This document shows positions 8,936-16,955 of a DNA stretch of 64,000 bases, in pieces. The DNA lies in the NCBI GenBank assembly GCA_033816765.1, contig CM066291.1, forward strand, positions 1,984,001-2,048,000. The letters are read 5' to 3'. Position 1 is the first letter of the stretch. Every line of letters starts with the position of its first letter. The notes under the pieces are model-generated. The model did not search any database. It had not been told where the DNA came from and saw only the letters and a program-made list of their open reading frames with translations. The translations under genes and the position numbers were made by a program. The stretch comes from Nothopassalora personata. Lineage: Eukaryota > Ascomycota > Dothideomycetes > Mycosphaerellales > Mycosphaerellaceae.

Positions 8936-10656
8936 GTGGTAGGTCTCTTCCTTCTCTCGTAATCCTTGATTTTCTGTTGACAGTTTCGTAGGTGTTTTTT
9001 CGGTTCCCAGGTATTTTCTGAGTTGTCGTATCCTTTCCACTTGACAAGGTATCGCTGACCTCTCTTGTCCAGGATTTTTTCGACTTCGAATTCAGTTTCC
9101 TCTTCTGGTTGGTAGTGGAATGTTTCCTGGCATGGCGTTTTGGGGTCTGCTGGTTCCAGCACGGAGATGTGGAACACTGGATGGATTTTGGCATCTTTTG
9201 GTAGTCGTAGTCGGTAGTTGACTGGTCCTCGTGATTCTTCAACGAGAAATGGCCCGACTTTCACATGATCCAGTTTCTTGGTCTTCCTTCGTGTCTTGAG
9301 GTTTTTTGTAAGAAGGTAGACTTTATCCCCCCTCTTTAGCTGAGGTGCCATTTGTTGTTTTCGACGAGATTCAGTGAGTCGTTGCTGCGAGTCCCGAATT
9401 CGTTTATTGACGGATTTGTGTACCTCTCTTAGGTCTTCCGTTGTGGCGATAGCCCTTTCCGCTTGTGGGTGATCTCTCTTGTCACCGAACAGCGTAGGGT
9501 GTCTTCCGAAATTTGCGAAGAAAGGTGTTTCGCCTGTTGTTTCTGATTTGTGATTGTTCAGTGCAAGTTGTGCCATGGGTAGGAGTGATACCCAGTTGTC
9601 TTGTGCGTAGTTGACGTAGTGTCGTAGGTATTGTTCCAAGGTTTGATTTGCTCTCTCAGTTTGTCCGTCCGTTTGTGGGTGATATGCCGTAGACAGTTTG
9701 TGTTGTATACCAATTTCCGCTACAAGAGTCTTCCAGTAGTTGGATGTAAACAGCTTGTCTCGGTCTGTGATAAAGACCTTTGGGAATCCGTGGTATCGTA
9801 CTAGCTTGTCGAGAACGAGATAACCGAGTTGCTCTGCCGTGTATGTCTCGCAGGCAGGTATAAAGTGTGCATATTTCGTTAGGCGATCGACCATGACCAG
9901 TATCATGTCGTATTCCGTGCCTGTCGCCTTGTCCGTGGATATGGGAAGTTTCGTAATGAAGTCCATCGTGACCTCGTCCCATGGTTGTGTCGGTGGTGTC
10001 CTGAACTGTATTTGTCCATACTTCTCGTGTCGTGCAGCCTTATTTTGTTGACAGTGAACACATTGCTTAATGTAGTTCAATACCTTTTGTCTCATTTGTG
10101 GGAATGAGAAGCTGCGTTGTATGATCTCGAGAGTCTTTGTGGTTCCAGGATGTCCGTACATCGGGTTGTCGTGATGTTGTCGTATGCATTCTTCTTCTCG
10201 TCCTTTCGGTACTTGGTATCTTCCTTGTGCTAGTGGGAACTGTTCTTCTGTGTCCTGAAGAACGCGCACTATGTTGTTGAACTCCTTTGTGTTGGCGCTT
10301 AGACTTCCATCTGGATTAGTCTTAAGTACTTGTTGTCGCACTGGTTCCTTTCCTTCCATGTAGTCGCTTCTTCGGCTCAGTGCGTCGGCCCTGCCGTTGT
10401 CTTTTCCTGCGGTATAGCGGATTTCAAACTTGTACTGTCCGAGCAATTCCGACCAGCGGGCCTGTCTTCGGGTCAGTACTTTCGTTGTAGTGAAGTAAGT
10501 GAGATTCTTGTGATCAGAAAGAATCGTCAGCTTAGGTGCTCCTTCCGCATATACTCTCCAGTGCTGCATTGCAGCGACAATAGCGAGAAGTTCCTTATCA
10601 TGGATGTCGTAGTTTCCCGTTTTGTTTTGGAACAAACATACATGGAGTTCCCGCAC
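8932..10656 (-). CDS. RNase H-integrase-chromodomain part of Pol
   Basis: A 574-codon frame. It opens inside RNase H (NYDIHDKELLAIV, then ILSDHKNL and ADALSR), continues with the integrase zinc-binding H-H-C-C region (HGHPG-like MYGHPGTTKT and CVHCQQNK), the catalytic core with D, D and E in WDEVTMDF, FITDRDKLF and the HPQTDGQTERANQTLE segment, and ends in a chromodomain (about residues 520-565: EVEKILDKRGQRYLVKWKGY). The chromodomain places it in the chromoviruses, which target modified histones. The apparent ATG at 10656 arises from the RT deletion junction; in an intact element this would be part of one Pol frame. Confidence 0.92.
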   Translation of the reverse strand: MRELHVCLFQNKTGNYDIHDKELLAIVAAMQHWRVYAEGAPKLTILSDHKNLTYFTTTKVLTRRQARWSELLGQYKFEIRYTAGKDNGRADALSRRSDYMEGKEPVRQQVLKTNPDGSLSANTKEFNNIVRVLQDTEEQFPLAQGRYQVPKGREEECIRQHHDNPMYGHPGTTKTLEIIQRSFSFPQMRQKVLNYIKQCVHCQQNKAARHEKYGQIQFRTPPTQPWDEVTMDFITKLPISTDKATGTEYDMILVMVDRLTKYAHFIPACETYTAEQLGYLVLDKLVRYHGFPKVFITDRDKLFTSNYWKTLVAEIGIQHKLSTAYHPQTDGQTERANQTLEQYLRHYVNYAQDNWVSLLPMAQLALNNHKSETTGETPFFANFGRHPTLFGDKRDHPQAERAIATTEDLREVHKSVNKRIRDSQQRLTESRRKQQMAPQLKRGDKVYLLTKNLKTRRKTKKLDHVKVGPFLVEESRGPVNYRLRLPKDAKIHPVFHISVLEPADPKTPCQETFHYQPEEETEFEVEKILDKRGQRYLVKWKGYDNSENTWEPKKHLRNCQQKIKDYERRKRPTT

Positions 10657-11491
10657 TTGAGGTGGATCTTCTTATCCATCCTTTGTCGAGTTTCTCCTTC
10701 AGCCATTCTCGTAGGGTTTTGAGCTCTTTCTCGGACATTTGATATAGGGGTCCCCATGGAGGCTCCTTCCCTGGCTGAATGTTTATCTTGTGGTCCCATG
10801 GTTGGTGTCTAGGTAAGGCGTCTCTACCCTTTTCCTCTTCAAAGAGCCTTTTCCACTTAAGGTACTCCTTGGGAATGCTTGGTTCCGATATACCAGCATC
10901 CTTCGATGGTGCGTTACTTCCATCCGTTCCAGTGATTTCGTGATCCGGCGGCCCCACGCCAGTATCTATCCCGGTCGAAGGTGGTTCTTGATTCCTTCTG
11001 TTCGGCGCAAGCTCGAATGCGTTGAGCTGTTTCCTTGCCTCATCTACCATCGTCCGCTGTCGATGCGTAGGTTCAATGCCTATAACGCAGTTGCATTGCC
11101 TAAATGTGAGTACTCTTCTCCTCCAGTCGATAACTGGATTGTGCTTTCTCAACCAAGGCATACCTAATACTATGTCATGACTGGCCATATCAGTGACATC
11201 CAAGGTAATGTTCTCGTGGTGCTGTTGGATAGCCAGTGGCAATGGTGTCGTCTCCCATTCCACGCTAGGTAACGATGATCCGTCTACCGCGATCAATTCG
11301 TAACCCCATTTCTTCTTCAGGGTAGCTAGCCCGTTTCTTGTTGTGAAAGACTCGGAAATAAAGTTCCCCGCTGCTCCGGAGTCGATCATGACACTGGTCC
11401 TGTGTCCGTTGACGATTGCTTGTATCTGGAAAACTGTGTTTGGTGTCGATGCGTGAGCCTGAGTGTTGCATAACTCCCTTTGGTCGCTCAT
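10598..11491 (-). CDS. Protease and truncated reverse transcriptase start
   Basis: 297 codons from the ATG that overlaps the gag stop. Residues about 36-40 carry the aspartic protease site DSGAAG, with the flap-downstream HDIVLGMPWL motif near residue 107. After a linker comes the RT-upstream segment (SEKELKTLREWLKEKLDKGWIR..S.AGTPCMFVPKQNGKLR). Where RT should continue into its VDYR motif, the sequence jumps to RNase H in another frame and reaches a stop within two codons. The RT palm, including YXDD, is absent, so the product can process Gag at most. Confidence 0.85.
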   Translation of the reverse strand: MSDQRELCNTQAHASTPNTVFQIQAIVNGHRTSVMIDSGAAGNFISESFTTRNGLATLKKKWGYELIAVDGSSLPSVEWETTPLPLAIQQHHENITLDVTDMASHDIVLGMPWLRKHNPVIDWRRRVLTFRQCNCVIGIEPTHRQRTMVDEARKQLNAFELAPNRRNQEPPSTGIDTGVGPPDHEITGTDGSNAPSKDAGISEPSIPKEYLKWKRLFEEEKGRDALPRHQPWDHKINIQPGKEPPWGPLYQMSEKELKTLREWLKEKLDKGWIRRSTSSAGTPCMFVPKQNGKLRHP

Positions 11492-11515
11492 TCCTGGGGA
11501 GCTGATCCTTTTCCC
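11472..11515 (-). promoter_or_regulatory. Programmed -1 frameshift signal (gag-pol) of the chromovirus
   Basis: In gag phase the minus strand reads G GGA AAA (plus 11509-11515), a canonical slippery heptamer six sense codons before the gag stop. A 5-nt spacer (GGATC) leads to a stem of AGCTCCC with GGGAGTT (7 bp, one G-U pair, 18-nt loop; plus 11472-11503). The -1 frame stays open and joins protease. The gag stop and the first pol ATG also overlap as ATGA, so stop-restart is an alternative way to make Pol. Confidence 0.7.
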
Positions 11516-13494
11516 GAATGGTATGTGGTTCGCTGTGCTTCGTGCCTAGAGGCTTCGGCTAGAACCTGTAGCCCGTTGCCCTGTGTCCACACTTGTAGTC
11601 TGTTGCGTTCCTGGATCTTCTGCGATTCTGAGTAGAGAGCCTGTACATGCTGTACTGCTGTTCGTAGTTCGTTTGAGACGAAAGTTCCTGCTGGTGTTAG
11701 GTATCCGGTACCTGTCATCCGGCTTCCTATGGGTGGTCGTTCGACAACCGCTTTAGCCAAGTTCTCAGTGTCGTTCATGGTTGGGTAGCCCCACACCATG
11801 CCCCTCATCGTGTCGAGTGTCTTGTCGAACTCGCTGGGGTTTAGGTATCGTTTCCCTGAGAACTTTGGTAGGAATTCTTCATGCCTTCGTTGGAGGTAGA
11901 TGATTAACTCATAGAGCTTTCTTGGCGCGTCTACCGTGAACGTGCATACTTCGTTTTCGTCGTCGGTGTCGCTCTCTTCTCCTTCGGATGAGTCCTCGCT
12001 TGACTCTTCCGGTACGTAATCTTCTTCAATAGTGTCCAGCTTGTTCGTTTGTTGTTCGGGAGCTGGTGACCAGCGTCCGTTCCATTCTGGATCCTGGTTT
12101 TCTTTGTCGTCGTCGAAGTAAGATTCGTCTACATCCACTTCCTGGAGCTTGTTTCGTCCATGTTGTGCTCCCAGGGTTCCTGCTGGCTGTTGTGGCCAGT
12201 ACCCTGCGCCTGCTTTGGCGTCGTAGTGGGTTTGACACGAGTCCTGGTAACAGAAACGCCAATGAAGGCTTCCGTGACCATGTCGAGACTCTTTCTCGAC
12301 TTCATGGTTGACTCCTCGTGCCATCATGCCAAACAATCTGATCTTGATGTCGATCTCTGATTGTTGGTCATTCGGTGGTGGTGTATGTTGTTGAACATGG
12401 TGTCCTCCTCGTCCTTGTGAGGGGTCCAGGAGAGGCGTCGCAACCCGGTTGCTATCCTTCTCCTCCACTCTCTGGGTATAGTTGAATTGTCGGGGTCCAA
12501 CACTGCTCCCAGATTTGTCCACCTTTGGTTGCATCATATTGAACTGCTCGCGGCGCACCATATTTTTACCGCGGCAATCCCGCGCCATGTGGCCTTCTTT
12601 GCCACAGGCGTAGCATGTGAGTTTTCCTTTTCCTTTGAAGGGCTTTCCGTGGCCCCTACTCTTATCGATCTTCCGTCCTCGTTGGGTAGCGTCCAGTTCC
12701 ATTGGCTGTGGTCCATAGTAGGGCTGGCTTTGTCGTGAGAATCCTCCCCTCGCAACGTACCCCCCTGAGGGTTTGCGATCTGGAGCGTATCCTGCCATGC
12801 CTCCTACCTTGGAGTCGTATTTCTTTTCCTGGTACCGTTCCCAGAGCTGATCGTCGATGTCGATCGACGCCTTCATCAGTCCTTCGAGGTTGGTGATCGC
12901 TCCTCCGTGTCTCATCAACTCGTCCTTGACGGAGTCCTTGAGTCCACGTCGGAACATAGTCATCAACGCCGTCTGGTCCCATCCGGTGATCTGTCCGTAT
13001 TCTTCGAATTTGGCGGCGTACTCTGAAGTAGACGTCTTCTGCTTCAGGTGTTGAATGATTCGTATGGCCTGTTGGACTTCGTTCGAGGTTCCAAAGATTG
13101 ACTTCATCTTGTCTTTGAAAAGGGTGTAGTTCCTGAACATTCCGGTGGGGTCTAATCGTCCCATACCGTCGAGGTATTCCTTGAGGTAAGGTTTGATCCA
13201 GTTCTGCGCACTTCCGCGAAGGAACGTGATGGCGAAGATAGTTCTTTTGTCGGTGTCGACTGGGTTGAACATGAGGTACATGTCCATCTGGTTGACCCAG
13301 TCGTCGAACTTGGCCCTATCTCCATGGAAGAGGTCCGGCTTAGCAGCCTTAACGTCGCTCTTCCTTGGAGTAGGCTCGTCATCGTCATCAGACTCATCGT
13401 CCTTCGTGGTGGTCTGTCGTGGTGGCGCACGGCGGATGCTTCCTGCTTCGCTGGGGGCGGGTGTTCCCCTACCAGCTGCTTGAGTAGCGCTCAT
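11488..13494 (-). CDS. Gag polyprotein of the chromovirus
   Basis: Starting at ATG 13494, just after the primer site, this frame gives 668 residues; an upstream in-frame ATG at 13557 would lie in the LTR and is not preferred. The N-terminus is S/T/P/D-rich and contains an acidic run, followed by a retrotransposon gag domain (PDLFHGDRAKFDDWVNQMDMYL, ..FRGSAQNWIKPYL..), a basic G/Y-rich linker, a classical CX2CX4HX4C zinc knuckle (CYACGKEGHMARDC), and a long acidic C-terminal extension. The stop TGA overlaps the ATG of the protease frame as ATGA. Gag packages the element RNA in cytoplasmic particles. Confidence 0.9.
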   Translation of the reverse strand: MSATQAAGRGTPAPSEAGSIRRAPPRQTTTKDDESDDDDEPTPRKSDVKAAKPDLFHGDRAKFDDWVNQMDMYLMFNPVDTDKRTIFAITFLRGSAQNWIKPYLKEYLDGMGRLDPTGMFRNYTLFKDKMKSIFGTSNEVQQAIRIIQHLKQKTSTSEYAAKFEEYGQITGWDQTALMTMFRRGLKDSVKDELMRHGGAITNLEGLMKASIDIDDQLWERYQEKKYDSKVGGMAGYAPDRKPSGGYVARGGFSRQSQPYYGPQPMELDATQRGRKIDKSRGHGKPFKGKGKLTCYACGKEGHMARDCRGKNMVRREQFNMMQPKVDKSGSSVGPRQFNYTQRVEEKDSNRVATPLLDPSQGRGGHHVQQHTPPPNDQQSEIDIKIRLFGMMARGVNHEVEKESRHGHGSLHWRFCYQDSCQTHYDAKAGAGYWPQQPAGTLGAQHGRNKLQEVDVDESYFDDDKENQDPEWNGRWSPAPEQQTNKLDTIEEDYVPEESSEDSSEGEESDTDDENEVCTFTVDAPRKLYELIIYLQRRHEEFLPKFSGKRYLNPSEFDKTLDTMRGMVWGYPTMNDTENLAKAVVERPPIGSRMTGTGYLTPAGTFVSNELRTAVQHVQALYSESQKIQERNRLQVWTQGNGLQVLAEASRHEAQRTTYHSGKGSAPQE

Positions 13495-13501
13495 CCTGAG
13501 G

Positions 13502-13509
13502 GCGTTCAA
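13502..13509 (-). promoter_or_regulatory. Candidate self-priming primer binding site, chromovirus
   Basis: Two nucleotides inside the 5' LTR, the minus strand reads TTGAACGC, complementary to GCGTTCAA inside the LTR (plus 13656-13663). As in the left element there is no TGG tRNA-type start, and the 2-nt gap to the LTR is the same. An 8-bp match alone is weak; the parallel between two unrelated elements strengthens it. Confidence 0.5.
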
Positions 13510-13511
13510 AG

Positions 13512-13995
13512 TGTTATGTCTCGTTCCAGGGCTAATCTCAAAAGAGAGATAAGTCAAGTCACGTGGCGGTATTCTTTGGAGAGGCTAAAGCAAACTGAGC
13601 GAAGATGAATAATTGGAGTAAGAGTGTATTCCAATCAGTGAGATCGTAACATGAGTTGAACGCAGTCGAAGCCATAAGGGATTCTCAGCGTTCCTAAATA
13701 CAAAGGAGATTTGCCAGTCTTGGCTGTCCTTTCGCGCCATGTGCGCCTTCTGCGACAAGTGCGCTCGTCGCTACCGTCGCGGACGTCGCTCATGTCGCGG
13801 GTACGTCTTTCGCGCTATGCGCGACGAGTCGTCCCCAGTCAGGCGTCGCGGACGTCGCGCATACATCTTTTGCACGTGACCCGTGCCAGGATGTTTTCCC
13901 TTGCGGTGTTGTCATACCGTAACAGTCGCGCATACATCTTTTGCACGTGACCCGTGCCAGGATGTTTTCCTTTGCGGTGTTGTCATACCGTAACA
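13512..13995 (-). repeat. 5' LTR of the chromovirus
   Basis: 484 bp with termini TGTTAC/GTAACA-type ends in element orientation; it matches the LTR at 7746-8229. Its U3 start is a 71-bp tandem duplication (13855-13925 and 13926-13995). A GCGTTCAA motif (plus 13656-13663), complementary to the primer site, marks a possible transcript start; TGTATTTAG lies about 40 nt upstream of it and could be a TATA-like element. The middle is CpG-rich with repeated TCGCGGACGTCGC motifs. Confidence 0.92.
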
Positions 13996-14000
13996 GAGAT
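13996..14000 (+). repeat. Target site duplication, right copy (GAGAT)
   Basis: Matches 7741-7745. The left flank is the RIP-killed transposon and the right flank is different sequence, so the element inserted at or near the border of that repeat. Confidence 0.9.
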
Positions 14001-15790
14001 GCGCACAGCCAAAATTAGGTGCGAGGATCTCCCATATCCCGCGCCGAGGCTGCAGGGGGTGGGCACGAGAACCTTGGAAGCACAATACGAAAGGCTAGAG
14101 CAAGCACGCTGCGACTTTGAAGATGGCCGGTAGACTACATTCTAACATCTCGAACTCAAAATCAGAAGCTGGATTGCACTTTTGTCCAGTAACGATCGGC
14201 GATTCAGCTCGGGTAGACGCAGCGTTCGCGGTCGTGCGCGACGCATATTGATGTCTGTGGATCACACGATCGGCTCAGAGCTGTCAATCCTCTATATGCG
14301 TTGTACGACTATTGATCGTTTGGCAAAAATACAGGAAGCCGGTTTTCTACAGGACCTGACAAGCTGGTGGAGTAAGGCTTCGCATCCTCCGGGCCTGGTT
14401 GACGCCGCACTCAAAATACATCAGAATTTTCCCGCAGCGAGGCTCTTTGGAGTCCCGCCTGTCTTAAGTGAGATGGCTTCTCCCGCACATGGGTTTCACA
14501 AAAGCTTACCATGATAGGAAAACATGTTACGATCGAGTCTTCTGGGAATGCTAGCTTGGTCAACATGGATTTTAGAGCTTTCCTTACTTTCCTGAAACCC
14601 GAAATTTTGCCGAAGAACGACTCATTATCCATCGAGTGCCCTTTCAACCAAGGCAGTACTAGAGCTATCGAGATGAAGCTCGACGACCCGCCAGAGGAAT
14701 GGATCAAATTCGAAATGTCTTACGGAATTGTTATTAAAGCTATTCGATTCCTAATATCTACCGATGAGCTGAATGATAAGGGCCGGAAGTGATTTAAGCT
14801 CGTACTTATAGCCGACGAAAGAACGCTAATATGTTTGGCGTTTTGTAAACATTCCTAGTATTTACTCCTGTCGCCCCTTTCCACCGTCGAACCACTCTGT
14901 AGAGTCAAAGTCATAGCCTGTAGCCCTTCTTGTCTCGGCGATTATGACTAGGTGTCTGCCGGTAGGCTGAGGCTATTTTGACTGTTCTACTAGCTGATTA
15001 TCTCGGGTCCGATAGGAGAACTGGTTCAACCTAGTCGAGAATACCCAGAACCCTTCCGTCTAGACAATTGGCCTCGTTGATATTTGGCTAATCGATCTAG
15101 ATGCACTGGCTCTAGTTGCCTCGCTTGGAACGTATAATGTTGATGATGTTATATATGCTTGCTGGTTGAAGTCGATACTGTCCTTAAGCTTGTCCTCGAT
15201 ATACAAATACACCTTTTGTCCTTGCAACACGCCTATTACTGTACTAGCTGTAGGGTTTGTCCGATCCGAAGCTTTCGCTATAGCGTTTTGCGCGTATTCC
15301 ATTGGCAGTCCTAGAGATGCAAAGTGTTGCCTAGCGATTTCCAGCTTCTCGGGCATTGCTACTTGGCTCTCAAATGTCCCGAAGATTGCCTACGATGTTG
15401 TTTTAGCTGGAAATCGTGATTTGTTGCTGTTGTACAGCCCCTGAACCTCGTTCAATTTGTTTCTAAAATGGTTTTCTCCTTCGTATGGAATAATAGGCCG
15501 CTAGGGGCTAGCACCGAGAGGGTGTGGTGGCAAGAATGATTGCTTCGGCACCGAGTATACCGAGGCCACTGCACGAGTTTAGATTTCTCGTGCCAATCGC
15601 GACAGGACCGTTAGGTAGTAGTATCTTCGCTATATCTATCTTAACTTCCAAGAGTTGCCCCCGGTTTTTTAGCTAAATGTAACGATTTGTCGCTATAGTA
15701 GTGATGTAGAAAAGCTCGAGTTGAATTGGTCTAGGAGGACGTGCTAGGAGGATGCCATGTTTTACTTATATTATAGAGCGTATAGCAGTA
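14001..15790. other. Decayed single-copy-like DNA with ORF fragments
   Basis: No convincing gene. Two adjoining plus-strand ORFs (14182-14514 and 14511-14792) and one minus-strand ORF (15060-15356, 98 codons, starting MPEKLEIARQHFASLGLPME) have fairly natural composition and could be remnants of genes; I recognise none of them. Base composition is mildly AT-rich with scattered TAG, suggesting weak RIP or ageing. Confidence 0.35.
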
Positions 15791-15794
15791 TAGA

Positions 15795-15957
15795 GCGTAG
15801 AGCAGACTGGAGGAAAGAGGAGAGCGGAGCAGAGCGCAGCAAAGCAGAGTAGAGCAGAGCAGAGGAGAGCGCAGCAAAGCAAAGTAGAGTAGAGCAGAGC
15901 AGAGTAGAGTAGAGCAGAGCAGAGCAGAGTAGAGCGGAGCGGAGCGCAGCGCAGCTA
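15795..15957 (+). repeat. Pentamer tandem array (AGAGC/AGAGT-like)
   Basis: About 160 bp built of 5-bp units alternating AGAGC, AGAGT, GGAGC and GCAGC-type variants. It lies about 110 bp upstream of the broken ankyrin gene. A shorter reverse-complement array with the same units is at about 4099-4139. Confidence 0.8.
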
Positions 15958-16067
15958 GGGGGGCGGGAAATCGCCGACGAGCTTCGGAAAGGTTAAAAGC
16001 CTGGCGTTCGCCTTTCGATCCTTCTCGCTATTTTCGAAAAATCACAGTCTATAATCTACTAAGAGGC

Positions 16068-16955
16068 ATGGCCGACTTTTCTGCAATCTTCGAAGAATCG
16101 CCGTATAATCTTTTATACAACTGCATCGACAAGTATCCGGAAGATTCATTGCAGGTCGCACTTGCGGACTTCCGCAAACAGAAGCCAAGTATGGCTGTCT
16201 CGCCCTTGCTGTATTATTGCGTCCAACAAGAGAAGCTTGCGCCTTTTATTGAGCTGTTAGAGTCTAGAATCAACCCTAACGAGGATGTTGTTGAAGCTTC
16301 CGCTCTGAAAGAGAATAGAAGCTTCCTCTTTGGACTTTTAGAACACGGTTAGCTAATCGACTAGAATATTCAAGGTGGTAGGGTGCCATCCTTGCTTTAG
16401 TAAGTTCATCTCGTGTTTACGCTCTATAGAATCTAAGTGCTTCTCCACAGCCTAGCGATCGATCGACCGAAACTCCTTAAGGAACTTTTGCAATACGGCG
16501 CTAGCCCGAATGCTATGTATCCGTTAGGCGAAACACCATTGTCCGTAGCTGTACAGGCCGGTTCACTTAAGACAATCAAGATGCTGCTAGAAGCTGGGGC
16601 GAACGTCTAGGATGGCGACGTTCTACACTACGCCGTTGAACGCGAAGGAGACGAGCTTGAGGTTATACGACTGCTCCTGTCTTACGACGCACTAGTGAAC
16701 GCCATTCAATTCGCGCATCCTATCGCTCGCCAATTGAGGCACTCTCTCCTCCGGGGCACGCTACTTCATAAAGCTTATCTTCTAGGCAAACACGAAGTAG
16801 CGGAACTCCTATTGACACATGGCGCCAACCTAAGCAGCACGCGAATGAGGGGATCGTAGGTAGAACGAACGACTCCGTTAGAGGTTGCAAAACAGCAAGG
16901 AGATAAACGCATGGTCGCTATCCTTAAGAATCGCGGACCGAGGAGTCGTTTCTAA
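16068..16955 (+). pseudogene. Ankyrin-repeat protein gene, inactivated
   Basis: An ATG at 16068 opens 94 codons of an ankyrin-protein N-terminus (MADFSAIFEESPYNLLYNC..), after which the frame continues past TAG codons, a likely intron (about 16402-16451, GTAAGT to ACAG), and at least three ankyrin units with the expected GETPLSVAVQAGSLKTIKML, LLEAGANV and LLTHGANL patterns, ending with a TAA at about 16955. Four in-frame TAG codons sit where CAG or TGG would restore glutamine or tryptophan. No indel is needed to follow the protein, so point mutation of the RIP type is the likely cause. Ankyrin repeats bind other proteins; no partner can be inferred. Confidence 0.7.

Larger units (their letters stand above)
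7746..13995 (-). mobile_element. Chromovirus (Ty3/gypsy) with deleted RT core and an antisense ORF
   Basis: A 6,250-bp element on the minus strand bounded by 484-bp LTRs (13512-13995 upstream, 7746-8229 downstream) that look identical by eye, and by the 5-bp target duplication GAGAT at 7741-7745 and 13996-14000. In element order it has a self-priming-like primer site, gag, a -1 frameshift signal, protease plus a truncated RT, RNase H-integrase-chromodomain, a plus-strand extra ORF, a polypurine tract and the 3' LTR. The LTR match and lack of RIP mean recent insertion, yet the RT catalytic core is missing, so it would need help in trans. Confidence 0.93.

Noticed and set aside
14182..14792. 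Two adjoining ORFs as one split gene
   Set aside because: They overlap by 4 bases in different frames and show no family motif; kept only as possible remnants.
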